Below, one piece after another: positions 7,249-16,286 of a DNA stretch of 39,544 nucleotides. Below the pieces are notes generated by a model. The model was not told where the DNA came from. It ran no database searches and saw nothing but the letters and a program-made list of their open reading frames with translations. Source of the stretch: Oscillospiraceae bacterium. GTDB lineage: Bacteria; Bacillota; Clostridia; Oscillospirales; Acutalibacteraceae. How positions within the stretch are numbered: the first letter of the stretch is position 1; each line of letters starts with the position of its first letter. The position numbers were made by a program, and so were the translations under genes. The stretch lies in contig JAFLUL010000010.1 in NCBI GenBank assembly GCA_022508845.1, positions 1 through 39,544 on the forward strand, given 5' to 3'.

Positions 7249-8822
7249 GCAGATATTCACTTCCCGAGGCCCAAAGAATTTCCCAAACCGGAACCGATAA
7301 TGAGGTAAACAGAAAAATAGAAAAGCTTGTTAACGTTGACAGGCGCGTTGTTTCAAGAAAAGAAACCATAGGATATATGCTCTTTGACGCAAACAACGGC
7401 TTTAACATTGACGGACACAAGAGCCTGTTTGTAGACAGTATACTTAAAATCGACCTCAAAAAACAGTCGCTTTTTAACGCCATAGGCGGAGTATGGGATA
7501 TTGTTGACGACTTTGCAATAGGCAGCCTTATTGAACGCACACGCACCCGCTGGGGAAAGTTTGTTCCCTATATCTTCGCAGCAGGTATTCCCTACGCATT
7601 TTTTGCCACCATCTATTGGCTCCTGCCAACAATTTTCTCTCAGGAACACATAGACAACTTAAACTACATTCCCAAGTTCATTGCCTTTATGCTTTTGGAA
7701 ATGGTAATGGAGGCATTCTCAACCTTTAAGAGCATAGCGGTAAGCGGTTATCTTTCAACAATAACGCCCTATCCGTCTGACAGACGGCGGCTGCTGGCAA
7801 TATCAAAATATTTCACCATCATCTATTCGCGCATTCCCGATATGATAATTGAGTTTATGCTTGACTTTATAACAAACGGCGTAATATTCAAAAACCAGGA
7901 CAGCGCAGAGATGATAAAGCTTTCGCTTATGATTGTAGGCCCGCTCACAGTTATAATTTCGGGTGTTGTTGTAACCTGGTATTCAACCATTGCCAAAGAA
8001 CGCGTTCACCAGAGCATAGAGCGTCCCTCCATCAGTCAGAGTCTTAAGGTGGTGTTTGCAAACCGCCCGGTTCTTGCCTATATGATATCAAGTTCTTTAG
8101 GCTCGTTCGGAACAGGTATCTCAACAAACAACTACTACCGCTGGGTTCTGTTTATGACAACCTTTGAAACCATTGCCGGTATTCCCTCGTTCTTCTTCCA
8201 GCCCATAGGTTTTTCACAGTATAACAAGCTCTCACAAAAATATTCAACAAAATCGCTGTTTATGGTGGGTCAAACCTTTGCGAAAACACTGTATATCCCA
8301 CTTTGGTTCTACGGTATGTTTATAAAGGGCAAGGACGGCAAGCCCCTCTTCACAAACCGCTGGGCAATGCTTCCGCCAACAGCCGTTTGGGAGATATGCT
8401 ACGCCATATTCTGGGGTGTAAGAAGCGTTTCGCAGGATGAGATAAAAAATGAACTTAACGACTATATCGAATGGAAATACGGCTATCGAAACGAGGCAAC
8501 TCTGTCAATGGCGTCAACCATCTTCGGTAAAATACCCGGCAGGATCAACGGTATTCTGGAGCCTATGTATAAAGAATGGATAGGCTACGATCAGACCGCC
8601 TACCCCGAAAAGAGACCCCAGCCCGAAAAGGCTCAGAAATGGATATTCTCAATGGCAACGATTATAACAGCCATTGTTGTTTTGATAGGCGTTATGCCCA
8701 TGTTTTTCTATAACATAGACAAAACTATGAGAGATAAAATGTATTCCGAATTAAACGCTCGCCGCGCCCTCACCGCTGAGCAGATAAACGATGAATACGA
8801 TGCAGAAAAGGCAGAAGACTGA
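7245..8822 (+). CDS. MFS/GPH-type glycoside-cation symporter
   Basis: A 525-residue polytopic membrane protein. The motif WDIVDDFAIGSLIERTRTRWG, then KFVPY, corresponds to the signature between TM2 and TM3 of the glycoside-pentoside-hexuronide (MelB/LacS) symporters, including the cation-site Asp residues. The N-terminal 60 or so residues are hydrophilic, and the C-terminal tail after the last TM is long and charged. It likely imports a sugar or glycoside with Na+ or H+. It sits between the zinc-ribbon gene (4-bp overlap) and the phosphoesterase (1-bp overlap). The substrate is unknown; the neighbours do not include a glycosidase. Confidence 0.82.
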   Translation: MSRYSLPEAQRISQTGTDNEVNRKIEKLVNVDRRVVSRKETIGYMLFDANNGFNIDGHKSLFVDSILKIDLKKQSLFNAIGGVWDIVDDFAIGSLIERTRTRWGKFVPYIFAAGIPYAFFATIYWLLPTIFSQEHIDNLNYIPKFIAFMLLEMVMEAFSTFKSIAVSGYLSTITPYPSDRRRLLAISKYFTIIYSRIPDMIIEFMLDFITNGVIFKNQDSAEMIKLSLMIVGPLTVIISGVVVTWYSTIAKERVHQSIERPSISQSLKVVFANRPVLAYMISSSLGSFGTGISTNNYYRWVLFMTTFETIAGIPSFFFQPIGFSQYNKLSQKYSTKSLFMVGQTFAKTLYIPLWFYGMFIKGKDGKPLFTNRWAMLPPTAVWEICYAIFWGVRSVSQDEIKNELNDYIEWKYGYRNEATLSMASTIFGKIPGRINGILEPMYKEWIGYDQTAYPEKRPQPEKAQKWIFSMATIITAIVVLIGVMPMFFYNIDKTMRDKMYSELNARRALTAEQINDEYDAEKAED

Positions 8823-9940
8823 TGCTTAATTTCAAAAACGGCAAATTCACCGTCCTTCAGGTGAGTGATCCGCAGGATCTGCAGATAGTAAGAAAAACTA
8901 TGCTCAGAATGCTTGACACTGCCTATGATAAAATTCAGCCGGATCTCATTTTGCTCACGGGCGACAATACCCTCGGAAACCACTTTGTTGACGCCGTTCC
9001 TGTTTACAGCCGCCTTACTGTTAAAACAAAGTCGGATGAATTAAAGCAGATGAAAAAAGCCCTTGCCTATGTTCTTGACCCGATCGCAAAACGCAATATC
9101 CCCTTTGCGATGATCTACGGCAACCACGACAATATGAACAAGGTGAGCAAAGACGAGCAGGCGGATATTTATCGCTCATACAAAAACTGCATCGGGCTTG
9201 ATAATACGGATAAAAGCGTTGATTGCGACACCTATAACATCCCCATATATTCGGAGGATAAAAGCAGAATAGCCTTTAATATCTGGATGCTCGACAGCGC
9301 GGGTTATGATAACGTTAAAAAGCAGGGCTATGTTCACGTCCTTCCCGAAACGGTGGCGTGGTATAAAAGAGCAAGCGCCGCTCTGAAAGAACAAAACGGC
9401 GGCATTCCGATTCCCTCAATTATGTTCCAGCACATTCCTATGAGGGAAACATTGAAGCTTATTGAGGAATGCGACAAAAAACATGGCAGTGTTTTGAAAG
9501 AGGGAAAATACTACCGCCTTAAAGACGGAGTTAGCGGGGTTATGGGCGAATATCCCAGCGTCTGCTCCGAAGAAATCGGGCAGTTTGAGGCTATGAAAAA
9601 GGCCGGAGACATAAGGGCCGTCGTTTTCGGTCACGACCACATTAACCGCTTTGAAGGCAATATTGACGGCATAGACTTCATTCAAACGGCCGGCGCCTCA
9701 TTCAGATCCTACGGCAGCAAGATAAGAGGAGTAAGATCGTTTACTTTATATGAGGACGGCAGCTACAAAACCGAATATTTCACCTATTTTGATTTATGCG
9801 GCAAAGCTCCGTTATCATTATTAAGATACTTTAAGGATGCCGATGAATTATGGAAAGCGAGAGTTGCGCTTGCCGGGGCGGCGCTTACCGCAGCGGCAGC
9901 CGGAACAGCCGTTAAAATCATAAAATCAAAGCATAAATAA
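8822..9940 (+). CDS. Calcineurin-like metallophosphoesterase
   Basis: A 372-residue protein with the five metal motifs in order: VSDPQD (residues 14-19), GDN, YGNHDN, FQHIPM and GHDHIN. In the first block the usual D-x-H is D-P-Q, so one metal-binding His is replaced. A hydrophobic Ala-rich segment near the C terminus (about residues 345-362) followed by KIIKSKHK looks like a membrane anchor. It starts with a TGATG overlap with the transporter gene, so translation is coupled. Relatives hydrolyse phosphomonoesters or diesters; the substrate cannot be told here. It is the last gene before a bidirectional terminator. Confidence 0.85.
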   Translation: MLNFKNGKFTVLQVSDPQDLQIVRKTMLRMLDTAYDKIQPDLILLTGDNTLGNHFVDAVPVYSRLTVKTKSDELKQMKKALAYVLDPIAKRNIPFAMIYGNHDNMNKVSKDEQADIYRSYKNCIGLDNTDKSVDCDTYNIPIYSEDKSRIAFNIWMLDSAGYDNVKKQGYVHVLPETVAWYKRASAALKEQNGGIPIPSIMFQHIPMRETLKLIEECDKKHGSVLKEGKYYRLKDGVSGVMGEYPSVCSEEIGQFEAMKKAGDIRAVVFGHDHINRFEGNIDGIDFIQTAGASFRSYGSKIRGVRSFTLYEDGSYKTEYFTYFDLCGKAPLSLLRYFKDADELWKARVALAGAALTAAAAGTAVKIIKSKHK

Positions 9941-9950
9941 AGCAACAAAA

Positions 9951-9990
9951 AACGCGGTAAAGATTTCTCTTTGCCGCGTTTTTCTTTTTT
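9951..9990 (+). terminator. Rho-independent terminator, usable from both sides
   Basis: AACGCGGTAAAG (9951-9962) pairs with CTTTGCCGCGTT (9969-9980), 12 bp with one T-G pair, then a long T tract. An A tract upstream gives the reverse gene (HAD, minus strand) a terminator as well. Confidence 0.9.
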
Positions 9991-9998
9991 TCAGGCGC

Positions 9999-10595
9999 TC
10001 AGAATAGATTTTCGACTTCAGCCCTTACCTCATCAAGAGAGGTGAAAAGAACTGAATGAATGCCAAATTCCCTTGCCGCCTCAACGTTTATTTTATTGTC
10101 GTCAATAAACACAGTCTCTTCGGGTATCAGGGAATAACGGCTTATCAGGGTCTTATATATTTTTGCCTCGGGCTTGCAGCAATTTTCCTGATATGAAAAC
10201 ACTCCGCCGTCAATAAGCGAAAAAAACGGGTATTTTGAAATAAATTCATAGCTCTCAACTGAAAGATTTGAGAGAATAAATATTTTATATCCCCGACCCT
10301 TAAGCTCAAAAAGATAGTCTGCCGTATCAGTCTTCAAATAATGGATTTTAACCCAATCACCCGTTAAAACTGTTTCAATATCCTTTTTTAATGAAGGGTA
10401 TTTTTTTATGAGGGCGGCTGAAAGGTCATCAACGGTTTTATAGTCTCCCCTGTCGTGCAGATTCCAGTCCTCTCCGAAAATAACGCCCAAAAGGGTTTGC
10501 ACCTTTTCGTCGGAAAAACCGAACGAACGAAGATATGCAGCAGGATCAAACTCAACAAGCACCCGTCCGAGATCGAAAACAACGTTTTTTATCAT
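9999..10595 (-). CDS. HAD-superfamily phosphatase, HAD-IA type
   Basis: A 198-residue HAD hydrolase. Motif I is FDLGRVL with nucleophile Asp8; the second acidic position is Gly10, as in YihX-like enzymes. Motif II is ILSNLS, motif III the Lys of CKPEAKIY, and motif IV FIDDNKINVEAA. A helical cap occupies residues about 15-85. The layout resembles E. coli YihX (alpha-D-glucose-1-phosphatase), but the substrate is not proven. AGAGGGG lies 8 nt before ATG. It is last of a four-gene minus-strand operon, 22 bp after the PstS-like gene. Confidence 0.85.
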   Translation of the reverse strand: MIKNVVFDLGRVLVEFDPAAYLRSFGFSDEKVQTLLGVIFGEDWNLHDRGDYKTVDDLSAALIKKYPSLKKDIETVLTGDWVKIHYLKTDTADYLFELKGRGYKIFILSNLSVESYEFISKYPFFSLIDGGVFSYQENCCKPEAKIYKTLISRYSLIPEETVFIDDNKINVEAAREFGIHSVLFTSLDEVRAEVENLF

Positions 10596-10617
10596 ATATA
10601 AACCCCTCTAATCTATT

Positions 10618-11547
10618 TTACTCCTTAACCAGTTTTACAGGATAGTTTTCAGAAACAACAAGCTGCTGTCCCTGCTCCGAGCATATCCAGTTATAAAGAA
10701 TGCGCTCTGGGCTGTTCTTTTCGGCCGACGCTCGTATAACAACATAAAAATCGTTTGAAAGCGGGTAACTGCCGTTGCCTATTGTCTGATTAGAGGGAGC
10801 AATGCCGTCAACAGCCAATATTTTTGCGGTATCGAGCTTATCGCTCTCCATATTCGTAAGGTAATAATAAACGGTATAGCCGAGAGCGTTTTCGCTGTTT
10901 TCATACTCGGCAACTGCCTCAAGAAGGCCAATCATAGTGCCGATACGGTTGCCTTCGGGCGGATCCATCAGCTCATCGCCCAGATTTATGAGCTTATCAA
11001 AGAGAGTCTGGCTGCCGCTGTCGGGATTGCGCTGATAGGCTATTATATCCGCATCTTTTCCGCCCAAATCCTTCCAGTTTGTTGTTTCTCCTTTATATAT
11101 GCTCTTTATCTCGTCCGTTGAAAGAGATTGAACGGAGTTGTCTTTTGAGCAGATAAAAACAAGGGCGTCGATTCCGATTGGCGTCATTTCAAGCTCTTCG
11201 CCGGAATTCTTTATATATTCCTTTGCCTCTTCGCTTGGCTCATAGGCAAGAAGAATATCAAAATCACCATCAATAATGGCCTTATAGTTGTCGGTAGTTG
11301 AGCCGGCAAAGGTGATGAGGCTGTCCGCCTCCTCGCGGCTTATGCCGAGAACGGTTGCCGTTACCGCCTGTCCGAGAGGCAGATTTGCAAGAGAGCCGCC
11401 CATTTTTGGGTAGTTTTCTTTTGTAAAGGTGAATTTGCCCTGCGGATTTTCGGGATCGGTGTTTTCGGGCTTTTTCCCAACGCACGAGGCAAGGGTGAAG
11501 ATAAATGCCAGAGCAAGAACGATTGATATAATTTTTTTCAGTTTCAT
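10618..11547 (-). CDS. PstS-like phosphate-binding lipoprotein
   Basis: A 309-residue exported lipoprotein. The signal peptide ends with LASC, making Cys22 the lipid anchor. The mature part shows PBP-like features of PstS: FAGSTTDNYKAI, then LVFICSKDN, TDEIKSIYKGETTNWKDLGG and RNPDSGSQTLF, the last matching the phosphate-binding S-G-T loop region. No pstC, pstA or pstB gene is nearby, so it may be a sensor-type or orphan binding protein, or serve a transporter encoded elsewhere. It is co-transcribed with a second lipoprotein (25-bp gap) and a HAD phosphatase. Confidence 0.82.
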   Translation of the reverse strand: MKLKKIISIVLALAFIFTLASCVGKKPENTDPENPQGKFTFTKENYPKMGGSLANLPLGQAVTATVLGISREEADSLITFAGSTTDNYKAIIDGDFDILLAYEPSEEAKEYIKNSGEELEMTPIGIDALVFICSKDNSVQSLSTDEIKSIYKGETTNWKDLGGKDADIIAYQRNPDSGSQTLFDKLINLGDELMDPPEGNRIGTMIGLLEAVAEYENSENALGYTVYYYLTNMESDKLDTAKILAVDGIAPSNQTIGNGSYPLSNDFYVVIRASAEKNSPERILYNWICSEQGQQLVVSENYPVKLVKE

Positions 11548-11572
11548 TTGTTGTTCCTCCTAAAGTCAGCTT

Positions 11573-13345
11573 TTATGCAAGTCCGCCGAGGGGAAGGCGG
11601 ATAATTTCTTTTCCGGAGCTGTTTAAAACAGCGGTAAAGGTTTTTTCGGCAACAAGATACACTTCTCCAAACCTTGTCCAGGAAATTAAATCGTTATAAA
11701 GAACGCTGCCGTCTTCAAGGCTTATTACACACAGGTTATTTTTAGTGTCGCTGTAAAAGCCCAAAACCGCGATGCTATCGTTAAAATTCGATATATAAAA
11801 TCGGTCATAGCCGTCAACAAGCCCGCTTATATCCGCCTCGGCGCATTTTTCTCCGTTAAACGAATAAACATAAAGCTTTCTGTTTTCGGTTACGCAGCAA
11901 ACATAGTTTCCTCTTATGAATAAATCAACGCCATAATAGCTGTCGCTGCCCGGAGGCGCATTAAAGTTTTTCGGCTGCTCGGTTTCGCAAATAAGCTCGC
12001 CGTTCAGAGTGCATAAAAGGCATCTGCCGTCTTTTGTAAACACGCCGAAATAATAGCATTCAATGTCATCCACTCCCTCATAGTTATAATCGAGGGAATA
12101 AACGGTCATTATGCGCCTTATTTCGCTCTTTGGCACCGGAAACTCTACCGGCTCGGCAAAAAACTTATAGCTCAAAAAGCTCGCATCATCAAAAAATACC
12201 GATCCATTCGGAGCTTCAACGGGGTAGTTGTCCTTAAAAAGATAATATGCCTCATCTTTTTCATTCAAAATTATTTTGTCCGTCAGTTCGGCGCGCTCAT
12301 TAAACCAGCTCAAAAACAGCTCGCCCGCGCCTTCCTTAACCCCGAGAACGGCTTTATCCGCATCGCTGTAGAAAACCGAATCATAGCTGCTCTCAGAGAG
12401 CCTCTCGCCCTTCGGATTCATCAATACGCATTCATTTGTTATGTAGTCCTCGCAAACAAGCATTCCGTTTCCGAGATATCTCAATCCCGTATTTTCGAGG
12501 GTAAAGCTGTATAGCTTCTCACCGCTGTGCGAGAGGGCAACATATTCGCCGCTGTCGTAAACTATTAAACCGTCGTCATCCTCCCGACCTTCTGAGGGAA
12601 CTTTGATCAAAAACAATTCATCATCGGCATAAACAATTTCGGGGCAATAATAGAAAACTTCGGTTTTGTTTTCCTCGCCGTCATCTTCTTCAGAATAAAC
12701 GTAGACTTTTTCGCTCCTCATATACTGCGAAACATCAAGAACCTCGCTGCCGTCCAGCGAATATATTTTACTTTTATCGCCGTCCCCTAGAACAAACATC
12801 GGAAGCCCGAACTCAAAAAGCACATATAGTCCGTTCACGCTCTTCGCCTCAATTTTCCATGATCCGTCGGCGCTGATAATATCCGTTTTTCCGCCGTTGT
12901 CATTGGTGGGTCTGAGTAAATAAAAAATGCCCGAATTTTTATCAAAACCGTAATACTGATATACCGACCACAGGGACCCGGTTATTATTTTTCCCTCTCC
13001 GTTCATAAGGCCGTAGGAGCATCTGTAGTCGGTCAAAGGCTCATAATCCGTCCAAGAGGAAGCAATGTCTTCATCTATTACTTCGGAATAAAAATCAATA
13101 CCGGCAAAATACGGAAGAACCGAGCCGTAGTCCCCGCGCGGCTCAAAAGTGTTTTGAGCGCCGTCCTCAAAAAAGTATTCCGCTTTTTTCTGCGATACGA
13201 ATTCGCCTATATCCGGCAAGCTCTCAAGCTGAAAAAAAAGCCCGCTTTGCGAAACTTCGGGATCGGTTTCTGAAAGCTGCTTACAGCCCGAAAGGGCTGT
13301 AAACGTTAAAACAAAAACTAAAATAAGCGTGATTACTTTTTTCAT
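11573..13345 (-). CDS. Large lipoprotein, beta-propeller-like, unknown function
   Basis: A 590-residue lipoprotein with signal peptide and lipobox LSGC (Cys21). The rest is made of repeated short beta units with patterns such as ITGSLWSVYQY, KIYSLDGSE, LYSFTLEN, LYVYSFNGE and LCVISLEDGS. These are typical of WG-repeat or propeller-like cell-surface proteins. No catalytic motif is seen. Its start overlaps the end of the upstream permease gene by 4 bp, so it is translationally coupled to it. It is acidic and tyrosine-rich. Confidence 0.72.
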   Translation of the reverse strand: MKKVITLILVFVLTFTALSGCKQLSETDPEVSQSGLFFQLESLPDIGEFVSQKKAEYFFEDGAQNTFEPRGDYGSVLPYFAGIDFYSEVIDEDIASSWTDYEPLTDYRCSYGLMNGEGKIITGSLWSVYQYYGFDKNSGIFYLLRPTNDNGGKTDIISADGSWKIEAKSVNGLYVLFEFGLPMFVLGDGDKSKIYSLDGSEVLDVSQYMRSEKVYVYSEEDDGEENKTEVFYYCPEIVYADDELFLIKVPSEGREDDDGLIVYDSGEYVALSHSGEKLYSFTLENTGLRYLGNGMLVCEDYITNECVLMNPKGERLSESSYDSVFYSDADKAVLGVKEGAGELFLSWFNERAELTDKIILNEKDEAYYLFKDNYPVEAPNGSVFFDDASFLSYKFFAEPVEFPVPKSEIRRIMTVYSLDYNYEGVDDIECYYFGVFTKDGRCLLCTLNGELICETEQPKNFNAPPGSDSYYGVDLFIRGNYVCCVTENRKLYVYSFNGEKCAEADISGLVDGYDRFYISNFNDSIAVLGFYSDTKNNLCVISLEDGSVLYNDLISWTRFGEVYLVAEKTFTAVLNSSGKEIIRLPLGGLA

Positions 13346-14517
13346 GATTCTTCCGCTTTCTGCGGATTTTTGTCCGCATTTATTTTTTCAGAACGTTTTT
13401 TAAGCCTTGGAATTATGCTTTCGTTATACAAAATAACAAAAACGGCCGCAGCTGGAACCGCAAGGATAATGCCGAGCATTCCCGCGATTTTTCCTCCCAG
13501 AGTTATCAAAACCAGAGTCCAAACGCCGGGTATACCCAGAGATCCTTTGAAAAGACGCGGCTTTATCACCATGCCGTCTATGCTCTGCCACACGCAGATA
13601 AAAATAAAAAACCACAGCGCGTTCAGAGGCTTGTCTAACACAAGGAAAAACATCACGATAACCGAACCAATCATGGGGCCAAAGGTGGGGATGATGTTTG
13701 TTATACCCACAACAAAGGCAATGAGGCCGGCATAGGGAAAGCGCATTATCAGAGCGAAAACAAAAGTTACTCCTCCGATAATACAGGCGTCAATGAGAGT
13801 GCAGCCGATATACTTAAAAAATATGCTGTTGAAGCGTCCTAAAAGCTCGTTGTTTTTTTCTAAACGCTTTGTTTTTATCACCGCGCGGCGCATATTGTCA
13901 AGGAACGACAGAAGCTGTTTTTTTGCCGTGAGAAAGCAAACGCCGAAAACTATTCCGATAAAGAAATTTGATATGCTTGCTCCAACGCTCCCCAGAGCGT
14001 TCATTATTGCAGAGCTGTTTTCTTTGAGCATATTAACAGCCCTTGTCATCAAAGAGCTTACAGCCGATTGCAAATTTGAAAAATCGAAGTTGAGATTAAG
14101 CTTTTGAGTTATATCAATTGCCCGCTCGAGCAATGAGTTTATTTTTCCTGTATAAACGTCCCAGTTTGAAACAATTGACGAAACGCTTTTAACAAGCGAT
14201 GGTATAAGCGCAACAAGAAACAGCGCAAGAACGAGAACAAGGCAGAAAACCGTTGCAATAACGGACCAGATATGCCTCGCTGACTCCTTTTTTATTTTGA
14301 AGAACAGCTTAGTGTTAAAGAAATCCGCAACGGGATTTAAAAGATAGGCAACTATAAGGCCTAAAACCACAGGCGAAATAAACTTCCATACGGAGCCGAT
14401 AAAAAGCTTTATTGAATCAAAATTATTAAGAAAAAACCAAAGCAGCACTGCACAGCACAGTGCAAAAGTATAATAAAACCAGGGTTTTGAAAACAAACCT
14501 GAAAATTTTTTTGACAT
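13342..14517 (-). CDS. AI-2E family transporter (TqsA/YtvI/PerM type)
   Basis: A 391-residue membrane protein with the AI-2E family layout: two N-terminal TM segments, a long amphipathic region (about residues 110-200), and a C-terminal TM bundle containing GVTNIIPTFGPMIGS and LGIPGVWTLVLITLGGKIAGMLG. Members export autoinducer-2, other small solutes or Na+; the cargo here is unknown. In spore formers, YtvI is a family member made during sporulation, so a role there is possible. GGAGGGG lies 6 nt before ATG 14517. It is first gene of a minus-strand operon that continues with two lipoproteins and a HAD phosphatase. Confidence 0.88.
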   Translation of the reverse strand: MSKKFSGLFSKPWFYYTFALCCAVLLWFFLNNFDSIKLFIGSVWKFISPVVLGLIVAYLLNPVADFFNTKLFFKIKKESARHIWSVIATVFCLVLVLALFLVALIPSLVKSVSSIVSNWDVYTGKINSLLERAIDITQKLNLNFDFSNLQSAVSSLMTRAVNMLKENSSAIMNALGSVGASISNFFIGIVFGVCFLTAKKQLLSFLDNMRRAVIKTKRLEKNNELLGRFNSIFFKYIGCTLIDACIIGGVTFVFALIMRFPYAGLIAFVVGITNIIPTFGPMIGSVIVMFFLVLDKPLNALWFFIFICVWQSIDGMVIKPRLFKGSLGIPGVWTLVLITLGGKIAGMLGIILAVPAAAVFVILYNESIIPRLKKRSEKINADKNPQKAEES

Positions 14518-14558
14518 TCTATCCCCTCCGAACTCACTTTATAACAATATCTTAATCA

Positions 14559-14671
14559 CGTCAATGAATATGTCAAATATGTCAACACATATGTCAAAAC
14601 TGTTAACTATGAAAACAAAGATGTCCGCTATGTTAAATATGCCGATGAAATTGTAAAGATGAAATTGTAAA
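14559..14671. repeat. Array of short repeats in a divergent promoter region
   Basis: ATATGTCAA occurs at 14568-14576, 14577-14585 and 14589-14597, with CGTCAA at 14559-14564. A perfect 14-bp tandem pair, GATGAAATTGTAAA, is at 14644-14657 and 14658-14671. Degenerate relatives (TATGTTAAATATG) lie between. On the minus strand the first group reads as four TTGACA/TTGACG boxes in front of the AI-2E gene. The array may be a binding-site cluster or slippage products. Confidence 0.7.
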
Positions 14672-14679
14672 CATTGTTA

Positions 14680-14707
14680 TTGATTTTTTTGCTTAAAGCT
14701 ATATAAT
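14680..14707 (+). promoter_or_regulatory. Sigma-A promoter for thrH
   Basis: -35 TTGATT (14680-14685), a 16-nt spacer, and -10 TATAAT (14702-14707), 35 bp before the thrH start. Confidence 0.7.
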
Positions 14708-14741
14708 AAAATATAACATAGTTTTTTTGGAGAGAAATGAA

Positions 14742-15353
14742 ATGAATGAAATGTATATAACCTGTTTGGATATGGAAGGCGTTCTTGTACCGGAAATATG
14801 GATAGAGTTTGCCGAAAAAAGCGGTATACCCGAGCTTAAAAGAACAACCCGCGACGAGCCGGACTACGACAAGCTGATGAAATACCGCCTTGATATATTA
14901 AAGGAACATTCGATAGGACTTAAAGAAATTCAGGATACGATCGAACAAATTGAGCCGATGGACGGCGCAAAGGAATTTTTGGATGAACTTCGCTCTTTTT
15001 CGCAGGTAATTATCCTCAGCGACACATTTACTCAGTTTGCATCCCCGCTGATAAAAAAGCTCGGAATGCCCACCATTTTCTGCAATACTCTTGAAGTAGG
15101 CTACAGCGGCGAAATCACAGGCTACAAAATGAGAGTTCCGAAATCGAAATATTCAACCGTTAAGGCATTACAATCAATAGGCTTTGAAACGATAGCCTCC
15201 GGTGACAGCTATAACGATCTCGGAATGATTCAGGCGAGCAAGGCGGGATTTCTGTTTAAGAGCACAGAGCAGATAAAAAAAGACTATCCTGAAATACCTG
15301 CCTACGAAACCTATACCGAGCTGCTCAACGCCATTAAAAGGGTTATTTTTTAA
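14742..15353 (+). CDS. thrH: ThrH-like phosphoserine phosphatase/homoserine phosphotransferase
   Basis: A 203-residue HAD protein that tracks Pseudomonas ThrH closely along its whole length. It has CLDMEGVLVPEIWIEFAEK at the N terminus (nucleophile Asp in D-x-E-G), TTRDEPDYDKLMKYRL in the cap, ILSDTF as motif II and ASGDSYNDLGM as motif IV. ThrH moves phosphate from phosphoserine to homoserine, linking serine and threonine metabolism. I prefer ATG 14742, with GGAGAG 7 nt upstream, over TTG 14727, which overlaps that site; ATG 14751 is also possible. A DMT exporter follows 3 bp later, which suggests amino-acid export or balance as a shared theme. Confidence 0.9.
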   Translation: MNEMYITCLDMEGVLVPEIWIEFAEKSGIPELKRTTRDEPDYDKLMKYRLDILKEHSIGLKEIQDTIEQIEPMDGAKEFLDELRSFSQVIILSDTFTQFASPLIKKLGMPTIFCNTLEVGYSGEITGYKMRVPKSKYSTVKALQSIGFETIASGDSYNDLGMIQASKAGFLFKSTEQIKKDYPEIPAYETYTELLNAIKRVIF

Positions 15354-15356
15354 GCT

Positions 15357-16286
15357 ATGAAAAAAACTCAGTTCAGAGGTATAATTATTCTGTTTGCGGC
15401 GGCCTTTATATGGGGCTCCTCGTTTGTTGCGCAGAGCATAGGAATGGAAATAATTGAGGCGTTTACCTATAACGGCATACGCACTCTTATGGGCGCGGCG
15501 GTGCTGCTGCCGATAGTTGCCTCAAAGGAGATAAAGGAACTACGATCGGCACTCCCCGAAAAACGCAAAGATATAAAAAGAAAAAACCTTTCTCAATGGA
15601 AATACGGCGTTCTTCCGGGGCTTGCTCTTTGCGTTGCCTCAAATTTTCAGCAGTTCGCATTTATTTACAGTACTCCCGGGAAAATAGCCTTTATAACCGC
15701 CCTATATATGCTGTTTGTTCCGATAATCGAGCTGTTTCTCGGAAAAAGAGCTCCTAAGCTGATGTGGATATGCGTTGCGGCAGGAGCGGCAGGACTTTAT
15801 TTTTTGAGTTTACCTTCCGGACAATTTACAGGGCTCAACCTCGGGGATGTCTTATCGCTCATTTGCGCGGTTTTCTTCGCGGTGCATATTATTTTAATTG
15901 ACCGCTATTCCGCTGATATCGACCCTGTTAAGCTATCCTTCATGCAATTTACAACCTCAGGCGTTATATCCTGCGTTCTTATGTTCATTTTTGAAACTCC
16001 GAACACAGAAGCGATAAATTCGGCAATTTTGCCGCTGCTCTATTCGGGACTGCTCTCGTGCGGAATAGCCTATACCTTCCAGATTATAGGACAAAAACAC
16101 ACCGAACCAACGCTTGCCTCCCTTATAATGTGTATGGAAAGCGTGTTCGGTGTGCTTTCAGCAGCCGTTGTTCTTCATCAGATACCAACGTCCCGCGAAG
16201 TTTCGGGCTGCGTGTTGATGTTTGCCGCGATAATAGCGGCGCAGTTTTCAGACAAATTTAATCCTCGTCGGAAACAAAACCCATAA
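15357..16286 (+). CDS. DMT-superfamily (EamA) transporter
   Basis: A 309-residue protein with ten predicted TM segments in two EamA repeats. The first repeat begins AAAFIWGSSFVAQSIG and the second DVLSLICAVFFAVHIIL. Late motifs are LASLIMCMESVFGVLSA and a basic C-terminal tail. Family members export amino acids, nucleotides or other metabolites. It lies 3 bp after thrH with no clear ribosome site, so it is probably translated by coupling. The last 29 bp overlap the end of the oppositely oriented SpoIIQ-like gene. No terminator follows until 17084. Confidence 0.88.
   Translation: MKKTQFRGIIILFAAAFIWGSSFVAQSIGMEIIEAFTYNGIRTLMGAAVLLPIVASKEIKELRSALPEKRKDIKRKNLSQWKYGVLPGLALCVASNFQQFAFIYSTPGKIAFITALYMLFVPIIELFLGKRAPKLMWICVAAGAAGLYFLSLPSGQFTGLNLGDVLSLICAVFFAVHIILIDRYSADIDPVKLSFMQFTTSGVISCVLMFIFETPNTEAINSAILPLLYSGLLSCGIAYTFQIIGQKHTEPTLASLIMCMESVFGVLSAAVVLHQIPTSREVSGCVLMFAAIIAAQFSDKFNPRRKQNP

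Noticed and set aside
6766-7260. Minus-strand ORF of 164 residues opposite the zinc-ribbon membrane gene
   Set aside because: It is antisense to a gene with a better start, ribosome site and coupled neighbour. Its asparagine/histidine-rich sequence looks like reversed membrane-protein codons.
14559-14671. CRISPR array
   Set aside because: The repeats are 9-14 bp, adjacent or overlapping, without unique spacers of constant length, and no cas gene is present.
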